Positions 1 through 6,362 of a stretch of 10,340 bases of DNA are shown here, piece by piece (within the stretch, counting starts at the first letter, position 1; every line of letters starts with the position of its first letter). Source of the DNA: Candidatus Latescibacterota bacterium. Lineage in GTDB: Bacteria > Latescibacterota > UBA2968 > GCA-2709665. The position numbers and the translations under genes were made by a program. The notes below the pieces were generated by a model, which worked only from the letters and a program-made list of their open reading frames with translations, did not search any database and was not told where the DNA came from. Where the stretch lies: NCBI GenBank assembly GCA_030746455.1, contig JASLMQ010000803.1:1-10340 (forward strand). The letters are read 5' to 3'.

Positions 1-68
1 CTTAGAATACGGAGCTTACTTGGGATCTGCACGTCCGGCAGCAGGGCGATAACGGGGGACTGGGGGAC

Positions 69-97
69 TTGACATCAACCCGGGGGATTTGTATTTT
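69..97 (+). promoter_or_regulatory. Sigma70-type promoter of tRNA-Cys
   Basis: TTGACA at 69-74 is a perfect -35 box. It is followed by a 17-bp spacer and TATTTT at 92-97 as the -10 box. The expected start point is near 104, about 27 nt before the mature tRNA, which is a normal 5' leader for RNase P processing. A tandem GGGGGACT repeat (54-69) abuts the -35 box. The assignment rests on consensus match, spacing and position. Confidence 0.75.
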
Positions 98-130
98 GTG
101 TGACCCGGACATATCGTTCCAGATGTGTGA

Positions 131-205
131 GGCGACGTAGCCAAGTGGTAAGGCAGGGGCCTGCAAAGCCCTCATTCGGCGGTTCGAATCCGCCCGTCGC
201 CTCCA
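131..205 (+). tRNA. tRNA-Cys (anticodon GCA), CCA encoded
   Basis: This gene folds as a complete cloverleaf. The acceptor arm is GGCGACG (131-137) paired with CGTCGCC (195-201), and the discriminator base is T at 202, the identity base expected for tRNA-Cys. The D arm lies around GCC...GGC. The anticodon stem is GGGGC/GCCCT with loop CTGCAAA and anticodon GCA at 163-165. The T arm contains GGTTCGAATCC. CCA is encoded at 203-205. The gene has its own promoter upstream and a G+C-rich hairpin directly downstream. The order tRNA-Cys then tRNA-Leu(UAA) matches the cysT-leuZ order known from enterobacteria, which supports both calls. Confidence 0.97.
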
Positions 206-224
206 TTTCTTTGCCCAAGACAAC

Positions 225-261
225 GGCCGGCCTCCACACACAGGAGACCGGCCTTCGTTCT
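225..261 (+). terminator. Hairpin terminator after tRNA-Cys
   Basis: An 11-bp stem is formed by 225-235 (GGCCGGCCTCC) and 243-253 (GGAGACCGGCC) with one C/A mismatch and a 7-nt loop. It is followed by the moderately T-rich TTCGTTCTTG. It starts about 20 nt after the tRNA end, which fits an intrinsic terminator, though the T tract is not continuous. Confidence 0.6.
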
Positions 262-312
262 TGTTGCGCGTCTGGGCAAGTGCCGATGGGAATCACACCG
301 TCTCTCCGAGTG

Positions 313-337
313 CCTGGTCCGTCAACGACGGACCAGG
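313..337. other. Perfect 11-bp hairpin between the two tRNA genes
   Basis: CCTGGTCCGTC (313-323) and GACGGACCAGG (327-337) are exact inverted repeats around a 3-nt AAC loop, and a G-T wobble can extend the stem by one pair. No T tract follows on the + strand. It sits between the tRNA-Cys terminator and the tRNA-Leu promoter (372-400), so it is not needed by either transcript as far as can be seen. It could be a second terminator, a minus-strand terminator or a protein-binding palindrome. Confidence 0.55.
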
Positions 338-371
338 TGTATCGAGGGGCGGTCCCGTCCGAGCCGGTTGC

Positions 372-400
372 TTGACAGGCTATACGCGAATCGCTATCAT
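372..400 (+). promoter_or_regulatory. Sigma70-type promoter of tRNA-Leu
   Basis: TTGACA at 372-377 is a perfect -35 box and TATCAT at 395-400 matches five of six -10 bases. The spacer is exactly 17 bp. The expected start is near 407, about 18 nt upstream of the mature tRNA. This is one of the best consensus promoters in the window, as expected for a stable RNA gene. Confidence 0.8.
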
Positions 401-424
401 TCAGGCACATCCACACCCTTGCGT

Positions 425-511
425 GCCGGGATGATGGAATTGGTAGACATCGGGGACTTAAAATCCCCTGGGCTTCGGCCCGTGCCGGTTCGAGTCCGGC
501 TCCCGGCACCA
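425..511 (+). tRNA. tRNA-Leu (anticodon TAA), CCA encoded
   Basis: This is a type II (long variable arm) tRNA. The acceptor arm is GCCGGGA (425-431) paired with TCCCGGC (501-507), the discriminator is A at 508 (the leucine identity base), and CCA is encoded at 509-511. The anticodon stem GGGGA/TCCCC encloses loop CTTAAAA with anticodon TAA at 459-461. A long variable arm with a GGGCTTCGGCCC-like stem-loop follows, then a T arm containing GGTTCGAGTCC. The gene has its own promoter and a perfect downstream hairpin, so it is probably transcribed alone. It decodes UUA and wobble UUG. Confidence 0.97.
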
Positions 512-530
512 CAATGAAGACAAACACTCA

Positions 531-562
531 TGACGGCTCCCCAGAGGGGAGCCGTCATTCTA
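531..562 (+). terminator. Intrinsic terminator after tRNA-Leu
   Basis: TGACGGCTCCCC (531-542) pairs perfectly over 12 bp with GGGGAGCCGTCA (546-557) around a 3-nt loop, or over 11 bp with a 5-nt loop. It begins 20 nt after the tRNA CCA end. Only a short TTCT follows, so the U tract is weak, but the stem strength and position fit termination of the tRNA transcript. Confidence 0.7.
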
Positions 563-684
563 TGAGGGTCCAGACCCCCAGGCCAAGAGAAGGAGCTGGC
601 TTGGGAGTCCTGGCGAGGTCTGCAGGGAAAGAGGCCCCCATCACCTGCTTTCATACACCGGAGTACCGGCTCTTCTATTCCTGC

Positions 685-713
685 TTGTGTTCCTGTCCCG
701 CCTGCACTATCTT
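685..713 (+). promoter_or_regulatory. Candidate promoter of the APC-RCK gene
   Basis: TTGTGT (685-690), a 17-bp spacer and TATCTT (708-713) resemble a sigma70 promoter, with three of six -35 and four of six -10 bases matching. It lies about 75 bp upstream of the GTG start and after the tRNA-Leu terminator. The match is modest and needs transcript data. Apart from this candidate, the stretch from 558 to 786 shows nothing I can call. Confidence 0.4.
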
Positions 714-786
714 CTCGCCCCAGCTAATGGGTGCCAGGGCGCGAGGCGGGGTGGACTGACACCTCGAGGGGTATCGAGACGGCCAG

Positions 787-2850
787 GTGCCGGTCGCCAG
801 AAAAGACGGGTGGGATACCTTGCCAGAGCAAGTAAGCTTCAGACGAAACATCGGCCTGTTCATGGCCGTGATGATCGGCATCGGCGCCACGATGGGGCCG
901 GGCATCTTTGCCCTGCCGGGCGAGCTGGCCCATATGGTCGGCCCGCTCGGGATCCTCGTCTACCTGGTGATGGGCGTCATGACCGTGTTCACCGCGCTGA
1001 ACTACAGCGAGCTCGGCGCGGCAATCCCCCTGGCCGGGGGCGGCTATTCCTTCACCAGCAGAACGATGAGCCGGCCCGTCGCCTTCTTCTCGGGCTGGTT
1101 CTTCTGGATCGGCAACACGCTGGCCTGCGCGATGTACGCCCTCATTTTCGCCCTGACGATCCACACCTACTTCGTGCCCGATGTCAACATCGCCCTTGTC
1201 ACCACCATTACGACGATCGTGTTTACCGCGATCAACTACATGGGGATGCGAGAGGCCCTCATTGTCATCACGGTGATGAACCTGGTGGAGCTGGCGGTTC
1301 TCCTCGGCGCAGCGCTGCTCGGCATTGCCGGCATCGAGCCGGCCAACCTGGAGCCCTTGGCGCCCATGGGGTGGCGCCCTTTCATCCCGGCCATGGCGCT
1401 GATCTACATCTCCTACGTGGGCTTCGAACTCATTTCAAATGCAGCTGAAGAGATCATCGATCCCGGCAAGACCATTCCGCGGTCCATCATGATAACCCTG
1501 GGGATCAGCACCGGATTCTACGTCCTGGTCGTGGGCGTGATGATGAGTGCCGTCAACTACCAGGACCTCGCCCACAGTGAAGTGCCGTTCATCTACTTCT
1601 CGGACCGGCTTTTCGGCGCATGGGGACGCTGGGCCGCCATCGTTGCGACCATCATGGCCAGCCTGTCCGCGTTCAGCGTGACCCTGGGTGCCAGCGCTCG
1701 AATCCTGTTCGCGCTGGGGCGGGATCGGCACTTTCCTTTGTTCTTTGCTCGACTGCACCCCAGGTTTCAGACGCCGGACATCGCTCTGTTCGTCTGCGCG
1801 GCGATCGTTATTGTCTTCAGCTCCTCCGGGATTGTGAAGTTCGTGGCGTCGCTGAGCGACTTCGGCTATCTGATGGGGTTGGGGATCATCAACTACGCCG
1901 TGATCCCCTTGCACAAGAAGATGCCCAGTCTGAGGCGTCCGTTCGAGACGTGGTTCTTCCCCTGGGTGCCCATCCTGGGGGTGATCACCACGTGGATGTT
2001 CGTGCCTGCCCTGGAGACAAGGAGCTTCATTCTCGGGGGTGCGCTCACTCTGGTTGGGTTGGCCGTGTACTTGACGAAGGCCGAAAATCGCGCGGAGGTA
2101 CTGGAGATCCCGGCGGAACTTGCGGATAAAACCAGACTGCTGATCGCGAGACTGAGGAGGAGGCAAATGCGGGTTCTCATCATAAGCGGAAAGAGGCAGG
2201 GACAGAGCATCGCGAACCGGCTGTTGGCCAAGGATGAGGTCCGGATGATGTTCCGATCGGCGGAGCATCAGATCACCTTCATCGAGGAAGACCCGGAGCT
2301 GTGCGATGAGCTCGAGCGCCGCTTCAACATGCCCATCTTCATCGGAGATGGTACGAAGAAGGATCTGCTAGAACAGGTAGGCGTCGAGAACATCGATGTC
2401 GTGGTTGCCGCATCCGAGGACGATGGACGGAACGTGATTGCCGCGCTTCAGGCAAGGCAATTGGGGATGGAACAGGTGATCGCGGTCATTCAGGACCAGG
2501 AGTATATGCAGCTGCTGGAGCAGAACGACGTTGTGGCGATCAGCGCCCCGTGGGCGACTGCCGCCATGGTTGAAAGCCTCCTCGACAGACCCGCCCTGGC
2601 ACAGCTTTTCGAGTTCGGTATTGGGGCCGCGAGCGTTCTGGACGTGAAGGTACCCGAGACGGCCCAGGCCTGCGGACGCCCCATCCGTGACCTCGAGGTT
2701 CCGGAGGCATGCGTGATCGCAGCGATCATCCGCGACAATCAGTTCGTGGTGCCGCGTGGCGGCACGACGATCGAGGCCCACGATCAGGTCTACTTCATCG
2801 GTCCCGCCGCGGTCATACGCAACGCGTGCGACGTGCTGGTGCAAGAGTAG
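787..2850 (+). CDS. APC-superfamily permease fused to TrkA/RCK regulatory domains
   Basis: This predicted inner-membrane transporter has 687 residues. Residues 20-430 form an APC-type permease of about 12 TM helices. They include the TM1 motif GIGATMGPGIFALPG (31-45), the TM6-like YVGFELISNAAEEIIDPGK (210-228) and the cytosolic SARILFALGRDRHFP (303-317). Residues 461-595 resemble RCK_N/TrkA_N: a beta-strand start MRVLII, an acidic end of the second strand (FIEED, 498-502), then IGDGTKKDLLEQVG and VVVAASEDD. Residues 608-687 resemble TrkA_C. The usual GxGxxG is SGKRQG (467-472), so nucleotide binding may be altered. In the known families RCK domains gate K+ transport by binding nucleotides; amino acid permeases normally lack them, so the substrate (amino acid, polyamine or cation) is unassigned. 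The start is GTG, the only start after the in-frame stop at 757-759; its ribosome site is weak (GAGGGG about 15 nt upstream). TTG at 820 is an alternative. Confidence 0.9.
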   Translation: MPVARKDGWDTLPEQVSFRRNIGLFMAVMIGIGATMGPGIFALPGELAHMVGPLGILVYLVMGVMTVFTALNYSELGAAIPLAGGGYSFTSRTMSRPVAFFSGWFFWIGNTLACAMYALIFALTIHTYFVPDVNIALVTTITTIVFTAINYMGMREALIVITVMNLVELAVLLGAALLGIAGIEPANLEPLAPMGWRPFIPAMALIYISYVGFELISNAAEEIIDPGKTIPRSIMITLGISTGFYVLVVGVMMSAVNYQDLAHSEVPFIYFSDRLFGAWGRWAAIVATIMASLSAFSVTLGASARILFALGRDRHFPLFFARLHPRFQTPDIALFVCAAIVIVFSSSGIVKFVASLSDFGYLMGLGIINYAVIPLHKKMPSLRRPFETWFFPWVPILGVITTWMFVPALETRSFILGGALTLVGLAVYLTKAENRAEVLEIPAELADKTRLLIARLRRRQMRVLIISGKRQGQSIANRLLAKDEVRMMFRSAEHQITFIEEDPELCDELERRFNMPIFIGDGTKKDLLEQVGVENIDVVVAASEDDGRNVIAALQARQLGMEQVIAVIQDQEYMQLLEQNDVVAISAPWATAAMVESLLDRPALAQLFEFGIGAASVLDVKVPETAQACGRPIRDLEVPEACVIAAIIRDNQFVVPRGGTTIEAHDQVYFIGPAAVIRNACDVLVQE

Positions 2851-2981
2851 TCGTCCGAAACAACCGTCCATCCTATGGAAAGAACCGCCTTTCTTCACGC
2901 TATTCGTCCCTCCCAGAAGCTCCGCGACCTTCTTTGTGATCGACTGTCCCAATCTCGTTCCCTGTAGGCAGAATAGACTCT

Positions 2982-4484
2982 TCAGCCGTGCGACCGGGTG
3001 GAGTCCGGTTGGTTGCCCTGTGATCCCGCTATTGACAGCGGCCCGATTGGCGCGGTGCGAAGTGTGTCGTAATGGGCCATCAGCAGTGAAGTGTCACCGA
3101 TTCGCTCCATCTTACGCCACATCCGCTTCACCATCTCTATCAGAACGTCGCGGTAGTCCGGTTTCGCGGCCAAGTTGTGTTCTTCGTAGGGATCGTCCGC
3201 CAGGTGATAGAGTTCATCCACTCCCCCCGGGGAGAAGACGTACTTCCAGTTCCGGTGCCACACGATCCGCTGAGTGAACATGAACCGCTGAGCGAAGAAC
3301 TCACCGTACGCTTCCTGCCAATCCGCCTTGTCGGCACTGCCCTCCATCAACGGGCGAAGACTACGTCCCTGTGCATCGGGTAGCGGCGGTAGACCGCACA
3401 GATCCAGCAGCGTTGGCGCAACGTCCACCAGGCTGACCAGCGCGTCGGCTATGTCTTGACCTCTACAGGATTCGTCCTGGAGCCAGCTGGGCAGCCGGAG
3501 TACTAGGGGAACGTTGTACGTTTCCTCGTAGGCCAGCCCCAACCCCAGTCCGACGAGGCCGTGAGCACCAAGCATCCGACCGTGATCGGCCAGGTACACA
3601 ACGATCGTATCGTCATAGTAGCCCGCTTCTTTGAGTGCCTTCAGGATTCGCCCCATCTCGTGGTCGAGATAGCTCAGTTGCGCCAGGTAGCACGTCGTGA
3701 TCTTCTGCCAGTCATCATCGCTCAGGTCTTGCCAGCCCTCCTGCATGCGGCGAAGCATCTCGCTCTTGCCCTCGAGACCGTCGCGCAACGTCGGTGAAAC
3801 CTGCGTGGCGTCCACGTCGTACATATCGAAGAACCGCTTGGGCGGTGAAAGGGCTCCTCCGGGCTCGGACGTTGAAACGAAACAGCAGAACGGTTCGTCT
3901 GTCGACGCATGACGGCGAATGAAATCGATCCCCCTATCATATGCCGGATGATGCGGGGCCTCTCCACCGCCTTCGCTCACGACCGCCATCGTCTTATCTC
4001 TGTAGCCTTCCTTCCGGGAAACCACCTCCGTGCCCGGAATACGCGAGCGTCTACCCCCCTGTACTTCGTCTGTCTGGTACTCCTGCCAGCCGTAGTCCTC
4101 CAGCTGAGTGCTCTGCGTGACGTGCCACTTGCCGAAATAGGCTGTACTGTATCCCGCATCGGTCAGTCTCTGGGCCCAGTGATCCCGCTCGGGTGTACCA
4201 TCCACCCAATCACTCCTCTGGGTGTGCGTACAGTCCCAGACACCGTGCGTGGACGGGAAGGTCCCCGTCATCAAAGACGCACGCGCGGGGGAGCACATAC
4301 CAGTCGGCGTGTAGCATCTCGAGAACCGTATGCCCTCAGATGCCAACTGGTCAAGATGCGGCATCAGGCACTGACTCTCCTGAGCCACCACTGACGCATT
4401 CACATGATCTGCCATCAAGATCAGTAGATTCGGGCGCTTCGGCTCGGCCCGTGTGTTTTCCTCCGCATTTGAGCTCGGTCTCAT
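2982..4484 (-). CDS. Type I sulfatase (arylsulfatase family), formylglycine type
   Basis: This 500-residue protein is full length for the alkaline-phosphatase-fold sulfatases that hydrolyse sulfate esters. Residues 18-26 (PNLLILMAD) are the first metal-binding strand. CSPARASLMTG (64-74) is the C-x-P-x-R signature, with Cys64 predicted to become formylglycine and Arg68 supporting it. GKWH (118-121) and YLADHG (297-302) supply further active-site residues. Two oddities: the first metal pair is Asp26-His27 rather than Asp-Asp, and in the loop HGLVGLG (308-314) a Leu stands where many relatives have Lys (HGLWGKG). No signal peptide is visible, so it may act in the cytoplasm or be exported another way. 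The start ATG has AAGGGCGAG shortly upstream. It lies 130 bp after the PQQ-like gene on the same strand and is probably co-transcribed. The substrate cannot be told from sequence. Confidence 0.93.
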   Translation of the reverse strand: MRPSSNAEENTRAEPKRPNLLILMADHVNASVVAQESQCLMPHLDQLASEGIRFSRCYTPTGMCSPARASLMTGTFPSTHGVWDCTHTQRSDWVDGTPERDHWAQRLTDAGYSTAYFGKWHVTQSTQLEDYGWQEYQTDEVQGGRRSRIPGTEVVSRKEGYRDKTMAVVSEGGGEAPHHPAYDRGIDFIRRHASTDEPFCCFVSTSEPGGALSPPKRFFDMYDVDATQVSPTLRDGLEGKSEMLRRMQEGWQDLSDDDWQKITTCYLAQLSYLDHEMGRILKALKEAGYYDDTIVVYLADHGRMLGAHGLVGLGLGLAYEETYNVPLVLRLPSWLQDESCRGQDIADALVSLVDVAPTLLDLCGLPPLPDAQGRSLRPLMEGSADKADWQEAYGEFFAQRFMFTQRIVWHRNWKYVFSPGGVDELYHLADDPYEEHNLAAKPDYRDVLIEMVKRMWRKMERIGDTSLLMAHYDTLRTAPIGPLSIAGSQGNQPDSTRSHG

Positions 4485-4614
4485 TTCAACTCGCCCTTCC
4501 GTTCTGCTGCCAGTTGGAGCTGCTGCGTTCCCGGGTCTGGTCCGTCACCTCGCGTCTCGCCCGCAGGCAGGGCCTTAGCACGGTAGGAACGGTGGGTCCG
4601 CCCCGGACACACGA

Positions 4615-5913
4615 CTACTCCGCATTCCCGATGCAATACAGGTGAGTCGCTGTCCGGATAAACAGCTGCGAACCTGACACAATCGGGGAAGACAGCGTGT
4701 AGGTGCCGTCCAGTTCGTTCGTCGCGAGGATTCTGAACTCCGGATCGGCCGCGACCACTGTTGTCACCGCACCTTCGTTCAGCAGATACAGTTTCCCATC
4801 CGCCAGAACCGGAGACGCGCTTACTGCTCCCCGGGCTGTGCGTTCCGGGCCCCACACAACTTCTCCGGTCTTGGCATTCAGGCACGTCACCCGTCCCCGG
4901 TCCTCTACCATGTAGAAATAGGTGCCGTCACATACCGGGGTGGGCACATCTGGTGCGCCCGGACCGTCCCATTTCCATACCAGGGCGTCTTTCATGGCAA
5001 CCGCGCCTCGGGCTGACAGAGCAAGTAGCGGTCGCCTGCGCGTGGGGGCGTAGATCATGCCGTCAACCACGACCGGAGAACCCACGATTCGGTAGTTCCT
5101 CGCTCCATCGGGATTCAGTCCGCCCACTCGCCAGACCTCCACACCCGTTTCCGGGTCGTGTCCCGTCACATAGTCGCCGCCTGTGATCACAACCTGGGTC
5201 TTCCCCCCGTGCCTGAGCAGCGCAGGTGTCGTGTAGGCATCCGGCGATTCCCCGGATGCGTCGGTAAGCCGCTCCTGGCGCCAGACTTCCTCGCCTGCAA
5301 GGGCATCCAGAGCCACGATATACGAGGGGTCGTCCGTGCGCATGCCGTGTAGCACCTCGATGATTAGCTTTCCGTTGTAGAGCAAAGGGGATGACGCGTA
5401 TCCGAAGTTCAATCCGAACGCTCCGTAATCCTCCTGGAGGTTTCTCGTCCAGACCAGCTTTCCACCCATTGTCACAGCCGCGACCTGGCCTGTCCCGGTC
5501 ACGGCCCAGACGTGTTTGCCGTCGGTTACGGGAGACGGCGATGAGTCGTTGTGCTTCCGATAGAGCCTGTTGCCCTCATCCAGCTTGACGCGCCACAGCT
5601 CACTCCCGTCCTTTCTGGACAGACACAGCAGATAGAGTTCGTGTCCGCCCGGCTCCCTCTCTTCATCTGTCTTTGCCGGAGAAGGTGAGGTCAGGAAGAT
5701 CCGATCCCCCCAGATGATCGGCGTTCCCCCGCTCCAGGACGGTAGTTCCGCCTTCCATAGAATGTTCCTTTCCAGGCTCCAGGATGCGGGCAGATTCCGG
5801 GCCAAGCCCACACCGTTTTGGGCCGGCCCGCGCCACTGCGGCCAGTTCTCTTGAGCTTGCGTACCCAGCACCGGAATCAGCATTCCGATGAGGAAGAATA
5901 TGCCTCGGACCAT
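4615..5913 (-). CDS. Secreted PQQ-like beta-propeller repeat protein
   Basis: This 432-residue protein belongs to the PQQ-like (BamB/quinoprotein-type) propeller proteins. Residues 1-20 are a signal peptide (basic start MVRG, hydrophobic core FFLIGMLIPVL, likely cleavage after GTQA), so it is exported. The mature protein opens with WPQWRGPAQNGVG (24-36), the hallmark of a large family abundant in Planctomycetota and relatives. Blades repeat the pattern SSP-VTDGKHVW, GKLVW, SSPLLYNGKLII, ALDALAGEEVW, ASPVLADGKLYL and SSPIVSGSQLFI. Such proteins have no established single function; many carry no cofactor and are thought to bind partners or ligands. The start is well supported: AGGAGG (plus-strand CCTCCT at 5921-5926) lies 7 nt before ATG. 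It is the first gene of a likely two-gene unit with the sulfatase. Confidence 0.9.
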   Translation of the reverse strand: MVRGIFFLIGMLIPVLGTQAQENWPQWRGPAQNGVGLARNLPASWSLERNILWKAELPSWSGGTPIIWGDRIFLTSPSPAKTDEEREPGGHELYLLCLSRKDGSELWRVKLDEGNRLYRKHNDSSPSPVTDGKHVWAVTGTGQVAAVTMGGKLVWTRNLQEDYGAFGLNFGYASSPLLYNGKLIIEVLHGMRTDDPSYIVALDALAGEEVWRQERLTDASGESPDAYTTPALLRHGGKTQVVITGGDYVTGHDPETGVEVWRVGGLNPDGARNYRIVGSPVVVDGMIYAPTRRRPLLALSARGAVAMKDALVWKWDGPGAPDVPTPVCDGTYFYMVEDRGRVTCLNAKTGEVVWGPERTARGAVSASPVLADGKLYLLNEGAVTTVVAADPEFRILATNELDGTYTLSSPIVSGSQLFIRTATHLYCIGNAE

Positions 5914-6071
5914 GGTGCCACCTCCTGCTTGAGTGGGCGAAATCGCGTAGCATGGATCTACAAGATTCGTCGCCTGACCACCGCGGCTGCGGCTCGCGCC
6001 TTGGCCTTCTCAAATCCAGGATGGAACTCCCAGACTGTTTTCCAGGCCCAGCCCGCACGCTCAGATGAACT

Positions 6072-6100
6072 AAGATAGGCAGAAAGCGCGCGCAACCCAA
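6072..6100 (-). promoter_or_regulatory. Weak candidate promoter for PQQ-sulfatase unit
   Basis: On the minus strand TTGGGT (6095-6100), a 17-bp spacer and TATCTT (6072-6077) match a sigma70 layout at three and four of six bases. The -10 hexamer is the same as in the candidate upstream of the APC-RCK gene. It implies a leader of about 150 nt before the PQQ-like start. Such matches can arise by chance. Confidence 0.28.
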
Positions 6101-6139
6101 CCCAAACACGGCTGCTTCCCGGTGCTCGAGATAGCATAC

Positions 6140-6168
6140 TTGGAGACACCGAATAACAGCCTTACATT
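6140..6168 (+). promoter_or_regulatory. Weak candidate promoter for C45-propeller unit
   Basis: TTGGAG (6140-6145), a 17-bp spacer and TACATT (6163-6168) fit a sigma70 layout at three and four of six bases. It would start a leader of nearly 190 nt before the C45 gene. It lies 39 bp from the minus-strand candidate in a back-to-back arrangement that would allow shared control. Confidence 0.25.
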
Positions 6169-6362
6169 GCAGCGCGGATGGTAGGCAAGCAAGAGATCTG
6201 TTGTTTCGGCGCGGATACGGAGAGGCTGTTCTGGCGAGGTGCTGTGGGCCCCGTTGGGCCAATAACGGCTGAGGCGCCGAAGGCTCGGGAAGAGAGGGGC
6301 TTGGCCGCTCCGACTACCGCCGTCGCCCTCGAGGCAGCACATAAGGGATGGGAGATATAGCA

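Larger units (their letters stand above)
5914..6362. other. Divergent intergenic region, no convincing gene
   Basis: This 449-bp stretch separates the minus-strand PQQ-like gene from the plus-strand C45 gene. Open frames across it (for example + 6178-6360 and - 6162-6533) look like low-complexity GC-frame readings with no recognisable domain and no good ribosome site. It holds the PQQ gene ribosome site (5921-5926), two weak divergent promoter candidates and small competing hairpins at 6247-6268. Its length is enough for regulator binding, but I recognise no operator or riboswitch. Confidence 0.6.

Noticed and set aside
425..511. tRNA-Leu as an integration site of a mobile element
   Set aside because: I saw no repeated copy of the tRNA 3' end in the window and no integrase, transposase or phage gene.
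687..1448. Long open frame overlapping the start of the APC-RCK gene in another frame
   Set aside because: It is rich in Arg, Gly and His with no domain-like pattern, and overlaps a gene with clear membrane motifs. It is a high-GC shadow.
1435..2268. Long minus-strand open frame inside the permease gene
   Set aside because: Composition rich in His, Gln, Arg and Pro with no recognisable family; antisense to well-supported TM and RCK coding sequence.
2851..2981. Possible terminator between the convergent APC-RCK and sulfatase genes
   Set aside because: Only a 5-bp A/T-rich stem (GAAAG with CTTTC near 2879-2894) was found, too weak to call.
314..4547. 11-nt match CTGGTCCGTCA shared by the tRNA-region hairpin (314-324) and 4537-4547
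   Set aside because: Matches of this length are expected by chance in a GC-rich 10-kb window, and the second copy is not part of a hairpin.
5663..6262. Minus-strand open frame crossing from the PQQ-like gene into the intergenic region
   Set aside because: It overlaps the signal peptide region and strong ribosome site of the PQQ-like gene and shows no family features.
6348..6362. ATG at 6348 as start of the C45 gene
   Set aside because: AAGGG touches the codon directly, leaving no spacing, while ATG 6363 has GGGAG at 8 nt and begins at the family's usual N-terminus.
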